11,900 bases of DNA from CAVALG01 sp045576295 (GTDB taxonomy: Bacteria; Bacillota; Clostridia; Oscillospirales; Acutalibacteraceae): assembly GCA_045576295.1 (NCBI GenBank), contig JAZNGF010000061.1, forward strand, positions 1-11,900. The letters run 5' to 3'. Numbering within the stretch: position 1 is the first letter of the stretch; each line of letters starts with the position of its first letter. The notes below the pieces were generated by a model, which did no database searches, was not told the DNA's origin, and worked only from the letters and a program-made list of their open reading frames with translations. This document shows, in pieces, positions 6,532 through 11,900 of the stretch. Both the position numbers and the translations under genes were made by a program.

Positions 6532-6560
6532 TTCCCCCCTCTTTTCTCCCCAAATAAACC
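6532..6560. repeat. C-rich tandem repeat, copy 2 (right of att site)
   Basis: TTCCCCCCTC then TTTTCTCCCC then AAATAAACC aligns closely with copy 1 at 6271-6297, in the same orientation but on the chromosomal side of the tRNA fragment. If copy 1 belongs to the element, copy 2 outside its boundary suggests a remnant of an earlier integration at the same site. Confidence 0.55.
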
Positions 6561-6631
6561 TCTATTGGCGCTACGCTTCCCGTTACGCTTTCCCTTACCT
6601 TGCTCTTTTAATTATATAGTGATATAATAAA

Positions 6632-7006
6632 TTAAAGGCGATAATTTTCGGCATGGATATTTTAGAAAACGAAAATGTGACTATTGATTGGCTAACGGGG
6701 CACGGCGGACTATTTAAAACACCCATAGTTGAGCAAAAATATATGGAGGCTGCCTGCAAAGCGCCCATCACCTGCATGGAAACCGCAGGCGAAGGCGGCC
6801 CATACGGCATGGCGCTGCTTGCCGCGTATTCTCACGAAAAGTTGCCCAACAAAACATTAGAAGATTATTTAAACGGCAGAGTGTTTAAAAACGCAAAAGG
6901 CACAATCATTAGGCCAGATAGCAGTGGTGTCGAGGACTTTAACAAATATATTGAAGAATATAAAAAGCTATTAAAAAATGAGCAAACTGCGGTTGAGGTT
7001 GTATAG
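6632..7006 (+). pseudogene. C-terminal remnant of an FGGY-family sugar kinase
   Basis: The frame carries the C-terminal end of an FGGY carbohydrate kinase of the pentulokinase type (ribulokinase/xylulokinase group), enzymes that phosphorylate sugars such as L-ribulose with ATP. Recognisable blocks are GMDILENENVTIDWL, GHGGLFKTPIVEQ, CMETAGEGGPYGMALLAAY (the second nucleotide-binding-lobe glycine motif) and a tail LEDYLNGRVF...GTIIRPD. Family members are about 500 residues or more; only about 120 remain, and in-frame similarity appears to extend a few codons upstream of the ATG at 6653 to a stop at 6620-6622. That ATG has no ribosome binding site and falls inside the conserved GMDIL motif, so it is not a true start. 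The N-terminal lobe and catalytic aspartate are gone, so the product cannot be active. Loss probably came with rearrangement at the neighbouring att site. Confidence 0.85.
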
Positions 7007-7042
7007 TAGTTTATGGCAACCCAATAAAAACGGGGGGGTTTT

Positions 7043-7711
7043 ATGGCAAAGAACCAAATTTTAACGGCGGCTTTATGCTTTTTTACCGTTATTCTTATAA
7101 TTACCTTTTCAATCGGTTTACCGATATATTTCCGTCCGTTTTACTATATGCAGATTGACAGCTTAAACATAGTGCAGCGAAGCGGCGGATATGAAAAAGA
7201 GGCAATAACCAAGGCTTATGATGAAGTTTTAGATTATTTAACCATTCCTGGCAAGGAGTTTGGAACAGGGGTGTTCGCCCACAGTGAAAGCGGTAAAAGC
7301 CATTTTGAAGATTGCAAAGCACTTTTTAATCTTAACGCCGTTTTATGCTTAACATCCCTCGCGGGTGTGGTTTTGCTTAATATTCTAAAACACCGGAATG
7401 TTTTCAAACTGTGCTATCCTTTTAGGCGGCACTACACCTTCATAAGCGGTGCGGCAACACTCACACTGTTTGCGATAGTCGGAGCGATGGCAGCAATCAA
7501 CTTTGATTTAGCTTTCACAGTGTTCCACAAAGTTTTCTTTTATGGCAAAGATAACTGGTTTTTCGACAGCATAAAAGATGAGATTATTTTAGTGCTGCCA
7601 CAAGAGTTTTTTATGAACTGCGCGATATTGATAGCGTCATCAATAATTCTTATTTCTGTGAGCCTTATTATATTCGGTTTAAATAAAAAGCAAACAAACA
7701 ATGATTGTTAA
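7043..7711 (+). CDS. DUF1461 (TIGR01906-type) integral membrane protein
   Basis: The 222-residue protein matches the TIGR01906/DUF1461 family of Gram-positive membrane proteins, whose function is unknown. It has an N-terminal membrane segment at about 8-29 and an extracytoplasmic region containing LDYLTIPG and the family block SHFEDCKALF. Further membrane segments lie at about 96-113, 131-152 and 191-213, with an F/W-rich external loop between the last two. The C-terminal tail is short and basic-polar. The ribosome site is unusual: a run of seven G (7032-7038) rather than a typical AGGAGG, five bases before the ATG. It lies 36 bases after the kinase remnant and 15 bases before the cysteine-rich gene, so it probably heads that small operon. 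No close promoter was identified with confidence. Confidence 0.82.
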   Translation: MAKNQILTAALCFFTVILIITFSIGLPIYFRPFYYMQIDSLNIVQRSGGYEKEAITKAYDEVLDYLTIPGKEFGTGVFAHSESGKSHFEDCKALFNLNAVLCLTSLAGVVLLNILKHRNVFKLCYPFRRHYTFISGAATLTLFAIVGAMAAINFDLAFTVFHKVFFYGKDNWFFDSIKDEIILVLPQEFFMNCAILIASSIILISVSLIIFGLNKKQTNNDC

Positions 7712-7726
7712 AGGAACTTATGGCAT

Positions 7727-8230
7727 ATGCGTAACACAGATTACAAACAAATGTATGAAAAAATATTTAAAATCTTGGGCGATTTAACACCGCTTAAAGC
7801 CGATTGCGGGCTGCTTTGCGGCGGCGCTTGCTGCAAGGGCGACGAAAACACAGGTATGCGGCTGTTCCCTTTTGAAGAAAGCGGTTTAAGTGTTAAAGAA
7901 CTCCCCACAGGCGAGCGCCTTGCAGTGTGCAGTGGCAGATGCGATAGAAACCACCGCCCGCTTGCCTGCAGAATTTTCCCCTTCTTCCCCACTATTAACG
8001 ATAAGGGCAAAATTTTTGTTGAACCCGATTACAGGGCCGCGCTTTTATGCCCAATGATAGAACACAGCGATGAGATTTTGTTTGATAAACGGTTTTTTAA
8101 AGCAGTGAAACGGGTTGGCAAAATCCTTGCCAAAGACGATAAGTGCCGAGAGTTTCTTGAACGCTCAACCGAAGAAATCGATACTTACTGCGAATTCCTT
8201 GCAAACAACAATAAAGCGAGGGCAAAATGA
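7727..8230 (+). CDS. Conserved cysteine-rich protein, YkgJ-like putative metal-binding
   Basis: The 167-residue soluble protein has a conserved pattern of cysteines: C27, C31 and the pair C35-C36 (CGLLCGGACC), then C68 and C72 (CSGRC), C81 in RPLACRIFPFFP, and one more near 108 (LLCPMIE). This resembles the CxxCxxCC/YkgJ-type proteins annotated as zinc- or iron-chelating, although the spacing here is x3-x3 rather than x2-x2, so the family link is tentative. The rest is helical and charged with no signal peptide or membrane segment. The ATG at 7727 follows AAAGGA at a rather long spacing. An earlier ATG at 7720 stops after four codons. The stop overlaps the start of the AlkD-like gene by four bases (ATGA), indicating translational coupling. 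A cluster-binding role linked to DNA repair is speculative. Confidence 0.75.
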   Translation: MRNTDYKQMYEKIFKILGDLTPLKADCGLLCGGACCKGDENTGMRLFPFEESGLSVKELPTGERLAVCSGRCDRNHRPLACRIFPFFPTINDKGKIFVEPDYRAALLCPMIEHSDEILFDKRFFKAVKRVGKILAKDDKCREFLERSTEEIDTYCEFLANNNKARAK

Positions 8231-8901
8231 ACATAATATCAGAACTTTTTAAATTGCAAGATAAAAATTACAAAGCCTTTAATTTAAAGCTTATCCCAAC
8301 CGTGAACCCCGATACTGTTATTGGGGTTAGAGCGCCTGCGCTTCGCGCACTTGCTAAAACAATATATCGTGAAGGCAGGGCTAATGAGTTTTTCGCTTTA
8401 AGCCCGCACAAATATTATGAAGAAAACAATCTTCACGCATTTTTAATTGAACAAATAAAAGATTTTGCAACCTGTATATCCGAAATTGACCGCTTTTTAC
8501 CCTTTGTTGATAACTGGGCAACCTGCGACGGTATGCGCCCGAAGTGCTTTAAAAACCACAAAAATGAACTGTTGCAAGCAATAAACCGCTGGCTAAAATC
8601 GAACCACACCTACACAGTAAGGTTCGCCATAGGAATGTTAATGACCCATTTTTTAGATGATGATTTTAGCCCCCTATACCTTGATATTGTTGCAAATGTA
8701 AAATCTAATGAATATTACGTTAACATGATGGTTGCGTGGTATTTTGCAACGGCACTTGCAAAACAGTATGAAGCCACACTTCCCTACATAGAAAACAGGA
8801 AACTTGGCACTTTCGTTCATAACAAAACCATACAAAAGGCGTGTGAGAGCTTTAGGATAACCGCTGAGCAGAAGGAATATTTAAAAACATTACGAAAATA
8901 G
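8227..8901 (+). CDS. AlkD-like DNA alkylation repair protein (DNA glycosylase)
   Basis: The 224-residue protein matches the AlkD family (PF08713), all-helical HEAT-like repeat enzymes that remove positively charged alkylated bases (3-methyladenine, 7-methylguanine) without flipping the base. The N-terminal block GVRAPALRALAK and the motif DNWATCDGM are typical. W97 and D101 have the same spacing as the catalytic Trp and Asp of Bacillus cereus AlkD (W109/D113), and R132 and W171 are 39 apart, as are its R148 and W187. All key residues are thus present, which argues for an active enzyme rather than the inactive AlkD2 type. Its ATG overlaps the stop of the cysteine-rich gene (ATGA), so the pair is probably co-translated. 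The stop at 8899-8901 is 52 bases before the next gene. Confidence 0.92.
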   Translation: MNIISELFKLQDKNYKAFNLKLIPTVNPDTVIGVRAPALRALAKTIYREGRANEFFALSPHKYYEENNLHAFLIEQIKDFATCISEIDRFLPFVDNWATCDGMRPKCFKNHKNELLQAINRWLKSNHTYTVRFAIGMLMTHFLDDDFSPLYLDIVANVKSNEYYVNMMVAWYFATALAKQYEATLPYIENRKLGTFVHNKTIQKACESFRITAEQKEYLKTLRK

Positions 8902-8953
8902 TGCACACTGGTTGTTACCGTTTTGTAATGAATATAAAAACAAAGGAGACGTA

Positions 8954-9514
8954 ATGGTTAAAAAATTTAACACTCCGCTTAATATGTTGTTTGCCTTTTT
9001 ATTAAGCGTGTTATTAACGTGTGCTGTTTGGTTTACGCACAACAACTGCGGAGAAGAATGGCTATTCTACATATTTATATTTTTTGTTTCGGTCGACTTA
9101 CATTTTCTAATAATGTTTATATCTGCACCGATAGTTAGCTTGCTGTTTAGAAAACGATTTAATTATAACTGCCTTTGGTTTAAACAAGGTAGATTTGAAA
9201 CAAAGTTATATAGAACGCTTCGCGTTAAAAGGTGGAAAACACTATTGCCTACGTACCACACAATCGATTATTCCACCAAACATTACAATTTTGAAACAGT
9301 TATTCAAAATATGTGCCATGCCGAAGTTGTTCACGAGGTAATAACGCTTACGAGTTATCTTGCTGTTTTATTTGGGTTAATAGTTTCAAATTATGGTTTG
9401 TTAATTTTATTTTCAGCTATTTTCAGCACTCTGCATATGCCATTTATTATAGTTCAAAGATATAATAGGCCAAGAATATTAAAAATTTATAGCAAAAGGC
9501 TGTTGCTCAAATAG
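8954..9514 (+). CDS. CrtO-like membrane protein (glycosyl-4,4'-diaponeurosporenoate acyltransferase family)
   Basis: I chose ATG 8954 because AAAGGAG lies at the right distance; an in-frame ATG at 8912 has no ribosome site. The 186-residue protein resembles the small membrane acyltransferase that completes staphyloxanthin in Staphylococcus aureus. Similar blocks are RVKRWKTLLPTYH (compare VRKWK), a helix FETVIQNMCHAEVVHEV before hydrophobic segments, and the C-terminal hallmark IIVQRYNRPR (Q168-R174). Membrane segments lie at about 8-27, 36-62, 134-150 and 151-167. No carotenoid genes (dehydrosqualene synthase, desaturase, glycosyltransferase) are in the window, so the substrate in this organism may be a different glycolipid or isoprenoid. 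The function is by family resemblance only. The terminator overlapping its 3' end shows it ends its transcript. Confidence 0.75.
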   Translation: MVKKFNTPLNMLFAFLLSVLLTCAVWFTHNNCGEEWLFYIFIFFVSVDLHFLIMFISAPIVSLLFRKRFNYNCLWFKQGRFETKLYRTLRVKRWKTLLPTYHTIDYSTKHYNFETVIQNMCHAEVVHEVITLTSYLAVLFGLIVSNYGLLILFSAIFSTLHMPFIIVQRYNRPRILKIYSKRLLLK

Positions 9515-9529
9515 GCAGCAGCCTTTTTT
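9495..9529 (+). terminator. Terminator overlapping the stop codon of the CrtO-like gene
   Basis: Arms AAAGGCTGTTGC (9495-9506) and GCAGCAGCCTTT (9515-9526) pair over 12 positions with one G-T wobble, then a T run to 9529. The TAG stop at 9512-9514 sits in the loop, so the last codons of the gene double as the left arm. Confidence 0.9.
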
Positions 9530-9603
9530 AACGACAAAAATTCATACGCATAAAATAAATTAAGAAAATGTTGCGAAAATTTTAAGCAGAACGGAGAACT
9601 TTT

Positions 9604-10083
9604 ATGCGTATAATAAGCTATAACAGGGCCGATGCGGTGGCCTACGCACGGCGTTGGGCATTTGAGAGAAACCCCGAATTTTACGATTTTAGTGACCTCG
9701 GCGGCGACTGCACAAATTTTGCCTCGCAGTGCATATATGCCGGCGCCAAGGTTATGAACTACACCCCGAACACAGGTTGGTATTACATCACCGCTAATAA
9801 CCGCACCCCATCTTGGACAGGGGTTGAATTCCTGCATGAGTTTTTAGTTAACAATGTCGGAGTTGGGCCATTTGCTTACGAAGCAGAACCCGAAGAGGCT
9901 CTTCCGGGTGATATTATTCAGTTAGGCCGTGCCAACGGCGATTTTTACCACACCCTTATAATTACAGCGGTGTGGCCCACCATTTTAGTAGCCGCGCATT
10001 CATCAAATGCCTTAAACCGCCCACTTTACAGCTATAATTTTGGTTTGGCGCGCTTTTTGCATATTGACGGAGTTAGGATATAA
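9604..10083 (+). CDS. Amidase_6 (putative amidase domain) protein, no signal peptide
   Basis: The 159-residue product is a single Amidase_6 domain (PF12671), related to NlpC/P60-like cysteine peptidases. The opening YNRADAVAYARRWAFERNPEF and the active-site block GGDCTNFASQC, with nucleophile C36, are textbook. H116 (DFYHTLII) is the likely catalytic His, and a second conserved His is at 132 (AAHSSN). Repeated Trp/Tyr (GWYYIT, SWTG) match the family. Many members are exported cell-wall-associated proteins with extra domains, whereas this one has no signal peptide or wall-binding repeats, so either it acts inside the cell or leaves by another route. The start has GGAGA upstream at good spacing. 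The gene sits alone between terminators (9495-9529 and 10102-10134), so it is probably its own transcript. The substrate is unknown. Confidence 0.9.
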   Translation: MRIISYNRADAVAYARRWAFERNPEFYDFSDLGGDCTNFASQCIYAGAKVMNYTPNTGWYYITANNRTPSWTGVEFLHEFLVNNVGVGPFAYEAEPEEALPGDIIQLGRANGDFYHTLIITAVWPTILVAAHSSNALNRPLYSYNFGLARFLHIDGVRI

Positions 10084-10101
10084 TATGCTTTAAGCACTGT
10101 A

Positions 10102-10134
10102 ACCCCTGCACATTAATAGATGTGCGGGGGTATT
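10102..10134 (+). terminator. Hairpin terminator after the Amidase_6 gene
   Basis: Arms ACCCCTGCACAT (10102-10113) and ATGTGCGGGGGT (10120-10131) pair over 12 positions with one G-T wobble and a 6-base loop (TAATAG). The T tract after it (ATTTAT) is weak, but the stem is strong and placed 19 bases after the stop. Confidence 0.75.
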
Positions 10135-10174
10135 TATGTATGAAATTTGTTACATAGTTTTAGGTGCATAATGG

Positions 10175-10203
10175 TTGCAGTTTCGCGCTTTTTGTGGTAT
10201 AGT
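10175..10203 (+). promoter_or_regulatory. Putative sigma-A promoter of the GntP permease
   Basis: TTGCAG (10175-10180) and TATAGT (10198-10203) are separated by 17 bases; the -10 box matches the consensus at five of six positions. Transcription would start near 10210, giving a leader of about 65 bases before the permease start. Confidence 0.6.
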
Positions 10204-10273
10204 TTGGTTTATGGTGAAATTTATAAACTTTTGCCGAAAAAAGATGCAATTAAAAACTTTAGGAGGGTGCTTT

Positions 10274-11623
10274 ATGTCATCTGTGGTTTCACTAATTGGT
10301 ATTCTTTTAGGGCTTGTTTTGCTTATATTTTTAGCATACAAGGGCCATTCAATCATCTGGGTAGCGCCGCTGTGCGCCGTGCTTGTTGCTCTTATGGGCG
10401 GAGTTAATATGCTCTCGGCCTATCTTGGCGATTATATGAAGGGCGCGGCCGACTATGTGCTTGCGTGGTTCCCAGCCTTTTTCCTTGGCGCGGTTTACGG
10501 AAAAATTATGGATTTAACAGGTTCAGCACGCTCACTCGCAAACAAGTTGGTTCGCCTTATCGGCCCAAGGTTTGCGCTTCTTGCAGTTGTGCTTCCCTGC
10601 CTTCTTATGACCTATGGCGGAATATCACTTTTTGTTGTTGTGTTTGTAATTTACCCAATGGGTTATGCCATCTACCGCGAGGCAGATTTGCCCAGAACCC
10701 TGCTCCCCGGTGCTATCGCATTTGGTGCGTTCGGAATTACAATGACTGCCATTCCCGGCACACCCCAAATTCAAAACATTATCCCCACTACATATTACGG
10801 AACAACAGCAATGGCCGCGCCTTTAATGGGCATTATTGCGGCGCTTGCTATTGCAGTTCCGGGTTATATATATTTAGATTGGCGAATTCGCTCTTCTAAG
10901 AAAAAGGGCTTACACTTTGTGGAGGACCCAAAACACAAAGAAAACAACTATGATGAAGCAAAGTTGCCAAAGTGGCACTGGCTTTGCGGCCTTGTTCCCC
11001 TAATTGTTGTTGTGCTGCTTCTTAATGTTTTGCCGAACATTCTTAAAAATGCAGGCATTGTAGAGCTTACTTCAAGCGAGGCTATTGCAATAGCGCTTCT
11101 TGGTGGAATTGCAACTGTTTGCCTTATGAATATATACCAGATTAAAACCCTGCTTCCTGCCATCAATTCAGGTGCAAACGGCTCATTAACCGCAATTATG
11201 AACACCGCCTGCGCGGTTGGATTCGGCTCGGTTGTTAAAATCGTTCCCGGATTTGCGCTTCTTAAAACTGCTATGCTTAATATGCCGGGGTCAATCTTGT
11301 TTTCAGAGGCTGTTGCGGTTAACGTGCTTGCAGGTGCAACAGGATCCGCATCGGGAGGTATGTCGATAGCGCTTGAAGCATTAGCACCCCAATACCTTGA
11401 AAAGGCAAGCGCCATAGGCATGAACCCTGAAAACCTCCACCGTGTTGCATCGCTCGCTTCGGGCGGGCTCGACACCCTACCCCACAACGGTGCAGTTTTA
11501 ACTCTGCTTGCTGTTTCAAACTGCACCCACAAAGAATCTTATTGGGATGTTTGCGTAACCTCTTGCATAATTCCTGTTGTTGTTTCGCTCCTTTTAGGGC
11601 TTGTTTGGGGATTGTTTATTTAA
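10274..11623 (+). CDS. GntP-family permease (organic acid:H+ symporter)
   Basis: The 449-residue protein is a complete GntP-family transporter (COG2610), which imports gluconate or related small organic acids such as glycerate or 3-hydroxybutyrate with protons. About a dozen hydrophobic segments span the length. Family signatures include FPAFFLGAVYGKIM near residues 65-80, MTYGGISLFVVVFVIYP, TAIPGTPQIQNIIPT, an amphipathic cytoplasmic loop (about 200-235) rich in K and E, and the C-terminal hallmark D400-TLPHNGA-407. ATG 10274 was chosen for its ideal AGGAGGG six bases upstream; upstream in-frame ATGs overlap the promoter region. No kinase or dehydrogenase for the substrate is next to it, so the exact substrate stays open. 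The neighbouring FGGY remnant is too far away and of a different sugar class to assign a pathway. Confidence 0.92.
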   Translation: MSSVVSLIGILLGLVLLIFLAYKGHSIIWVAPLCAVLVALMGGVNMLSAYLGDYMKGAADYVLAWFPAFFLGAVYGKIMDLTGSARSLANKLVRLIGPRFALLAVVLPCLLMTYGGISLFVVVFVIYPMGYAIYREADLPRTLLPGAIAFGAFGITMTAIPGTPQIQNIIPTTYYGTTAMAAPLMGIIAALAIAVPGYIYLDWRIRSSKKKGLHFVEDPKHKENNYDEAKLPKWHWLCGLVPLIVVVLLLNVLPNILKNAGIVELTSSEAIAIALLGGIATVCLMNIYQIKTLLPAINSGANGSLTAIMNTACAVGFGSVVKIVPGFALLKTAMLNMPGSILFSEAVAVNVLAGATGSASGGMSIALEALAPQYLEKASAIGMNPENLHRVASLASGGLDTLPHNGAVLTLLAVSNCTHKESYWDVCVTSCIIPVVVSLLLGLVWGLFI

Positions 11624-11652
11624 TTTAGTTTTAAGCTTACATTTAATTTTTC

Positions 11653-11681
11653 TTGCAGTATACATATATATATGCTAAAAT
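11653..11681 (+). promoter_or_regulatory. Putative promoter for the gene at the right edge
   Basis: TTGCAG (11653-11658) and TAAAAT (11676-11681) lie 17 bases apart, with an alternating TA-rich spacer. It repeats the -35 hexamer and spacing of the permease promoter at 10175. The leader to the GTG at 11764 would be about 75 bases. Confidence 0.5.
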
Positions 11682-11763
11682 ATTTTTGTTAGACATTTTT
11701 ATGTTTACATACAAATTTTCATGGTAGAAATGCTATGTGAATAATATTTAAAGGAGAATTAGC

Positions 11764-11868
11764 GTGAAAGAATTAAACAACTCACCACCCAAAAGGCATA
11801 AGGAAAATACCCTGCAAGAAAAAAAGGTTTTTGCAGAGTTGAAGTTGAAAGCTAAATTTAAAGTTTAA
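11764..11868 (+). CDS. 34-residue hypothetical ORF with GTG start
   Basis: A GTG codon lies six bases after AAAGGAG, with a promoter-like site upstream, and opens a 34-codon frame ending TAA at 11866-11868. The product is very basic (starts MKELNNSPPKRHKENTLQEK and is rich in Lys), with no family I recognise. The frame after the stop continues open to the window edge (reading ATVKPCFSRN), so the ORF could be the start of a longer gene cut by a stop mutation, or simply a small basic protein. The good ribosome site is the main evidence that it is translated. Confidence 0.4.
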   Translation: MKELNNSPPKRHKENTLQEKKVFAELKLKAKFKV

Positions 11869-11900
11869 GCAACGGTTAAACCTTGCTTTTCAAGGAATTT

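Noticed and set aside
6653..7006. A functional small gene starting at ATG 6653
   Set aside because: The ATG lies inside the conserved GMDIL motif of FGGY kinases, lacks a ribosome site, and the similarity continues upstream of it, so it is a remnant.
7012..7042. Terminator formed by CCC and the run of seven G before the DUF1461 gene
   Set aside because: The possible stem is only about five pairs, and the G run is needed as the ribosome binding site.
10948..11532. 194-codon minus-strand frame within the permease gene
   Set aside because: It is a shadow of the conserved GntP frame, with low-complexity Ala/Pro/Ser-rich translation and no ribosome site.
11881..11895. Small hairpin CCTTG/CAAGG at the right edge as a terminator
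   Set aside because: The stem has only five pairs and the window ends before a T run can be judged.
1..11900. CRISPR array, rRNA or complete insertion sequence
   Set aside because: No regularly spaced repeats, rRNA-like segments or transposase frames were seen in the window.

Overview
The window looks like chromosomal DNA of a low-to-moderate-GC Bacillota, probably a gut-type clostridium (Oscillospiraceae-like or a relative). The grounds are strong purine-rich Shine-Dalgarno sites before nearly every gene, AT-rich intergenic DNA with compact rho-independent terminators, and families common in Clostridia (DUF1461 membrane protein, Amidase_6, a CrtO-like protein, a GntP permease). The species cannot be fixed from the sequence alone.

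Left part (1-6146), a defence operon on the + strand: the 3' end of a small multi-pass membrane protein, a type I restriction-modification specificity gene (hsdS), a 42-residue ORF of unknown function, an AbiH-family abortive-infection protein, and a large DUF4145-HsdR restriction/translocase subunit. A perfect 12-bp stem terminator follows. No hsdM lies inside the window; in such an operon it would be expected beyond the left edge. A strong inverted repeat overlaps both an internal promoter and the ribosome binding site of the 42-residue ORF, so the ORF-abiH-hsdR half may be controlled separately from hsdS.

Junction (6147-6560): this stretch has no gene but carries short tandem repeats and then the 3' portion of a tRNA-Gln (CUG anticodon loop through CCA), followed by a tRNA-type terminator. 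Homology to the tRNA stops in the anticodon loop, as expected for the displaced half of an integration site. I read this as the right end of a genomic island inserted in tRNA-Gln, with the intact tRNA and the integrase to the left of the window. A related C-rich repeat lies on both sides of the att site, which hints at more than one integration event.

Right part (6632-11900), ordinary chromosome: a C-terminal remnant of an FGGY sugar kinase, a DUF1461 membrane protein, a cysteine-rich protein whose stop overlaps the start of an AlkD-like DNA glycosylase, a CrtO-like (glycosyl-diaponeurosporenoate acyltransferase family) membrane protein with its own terminator, a cytoplasmic Amidase_6 protein, a GntP-family permease with a good sigma-A promoter, and a 34-codon GTG ORF at the right edge.

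The most promising unusual unit is the composite defence operon. It has a membrane protein before hsdS, and a small ORF plus AbiH wedged between hsdS and hsdR, delivered on a tRNA-Gln island.
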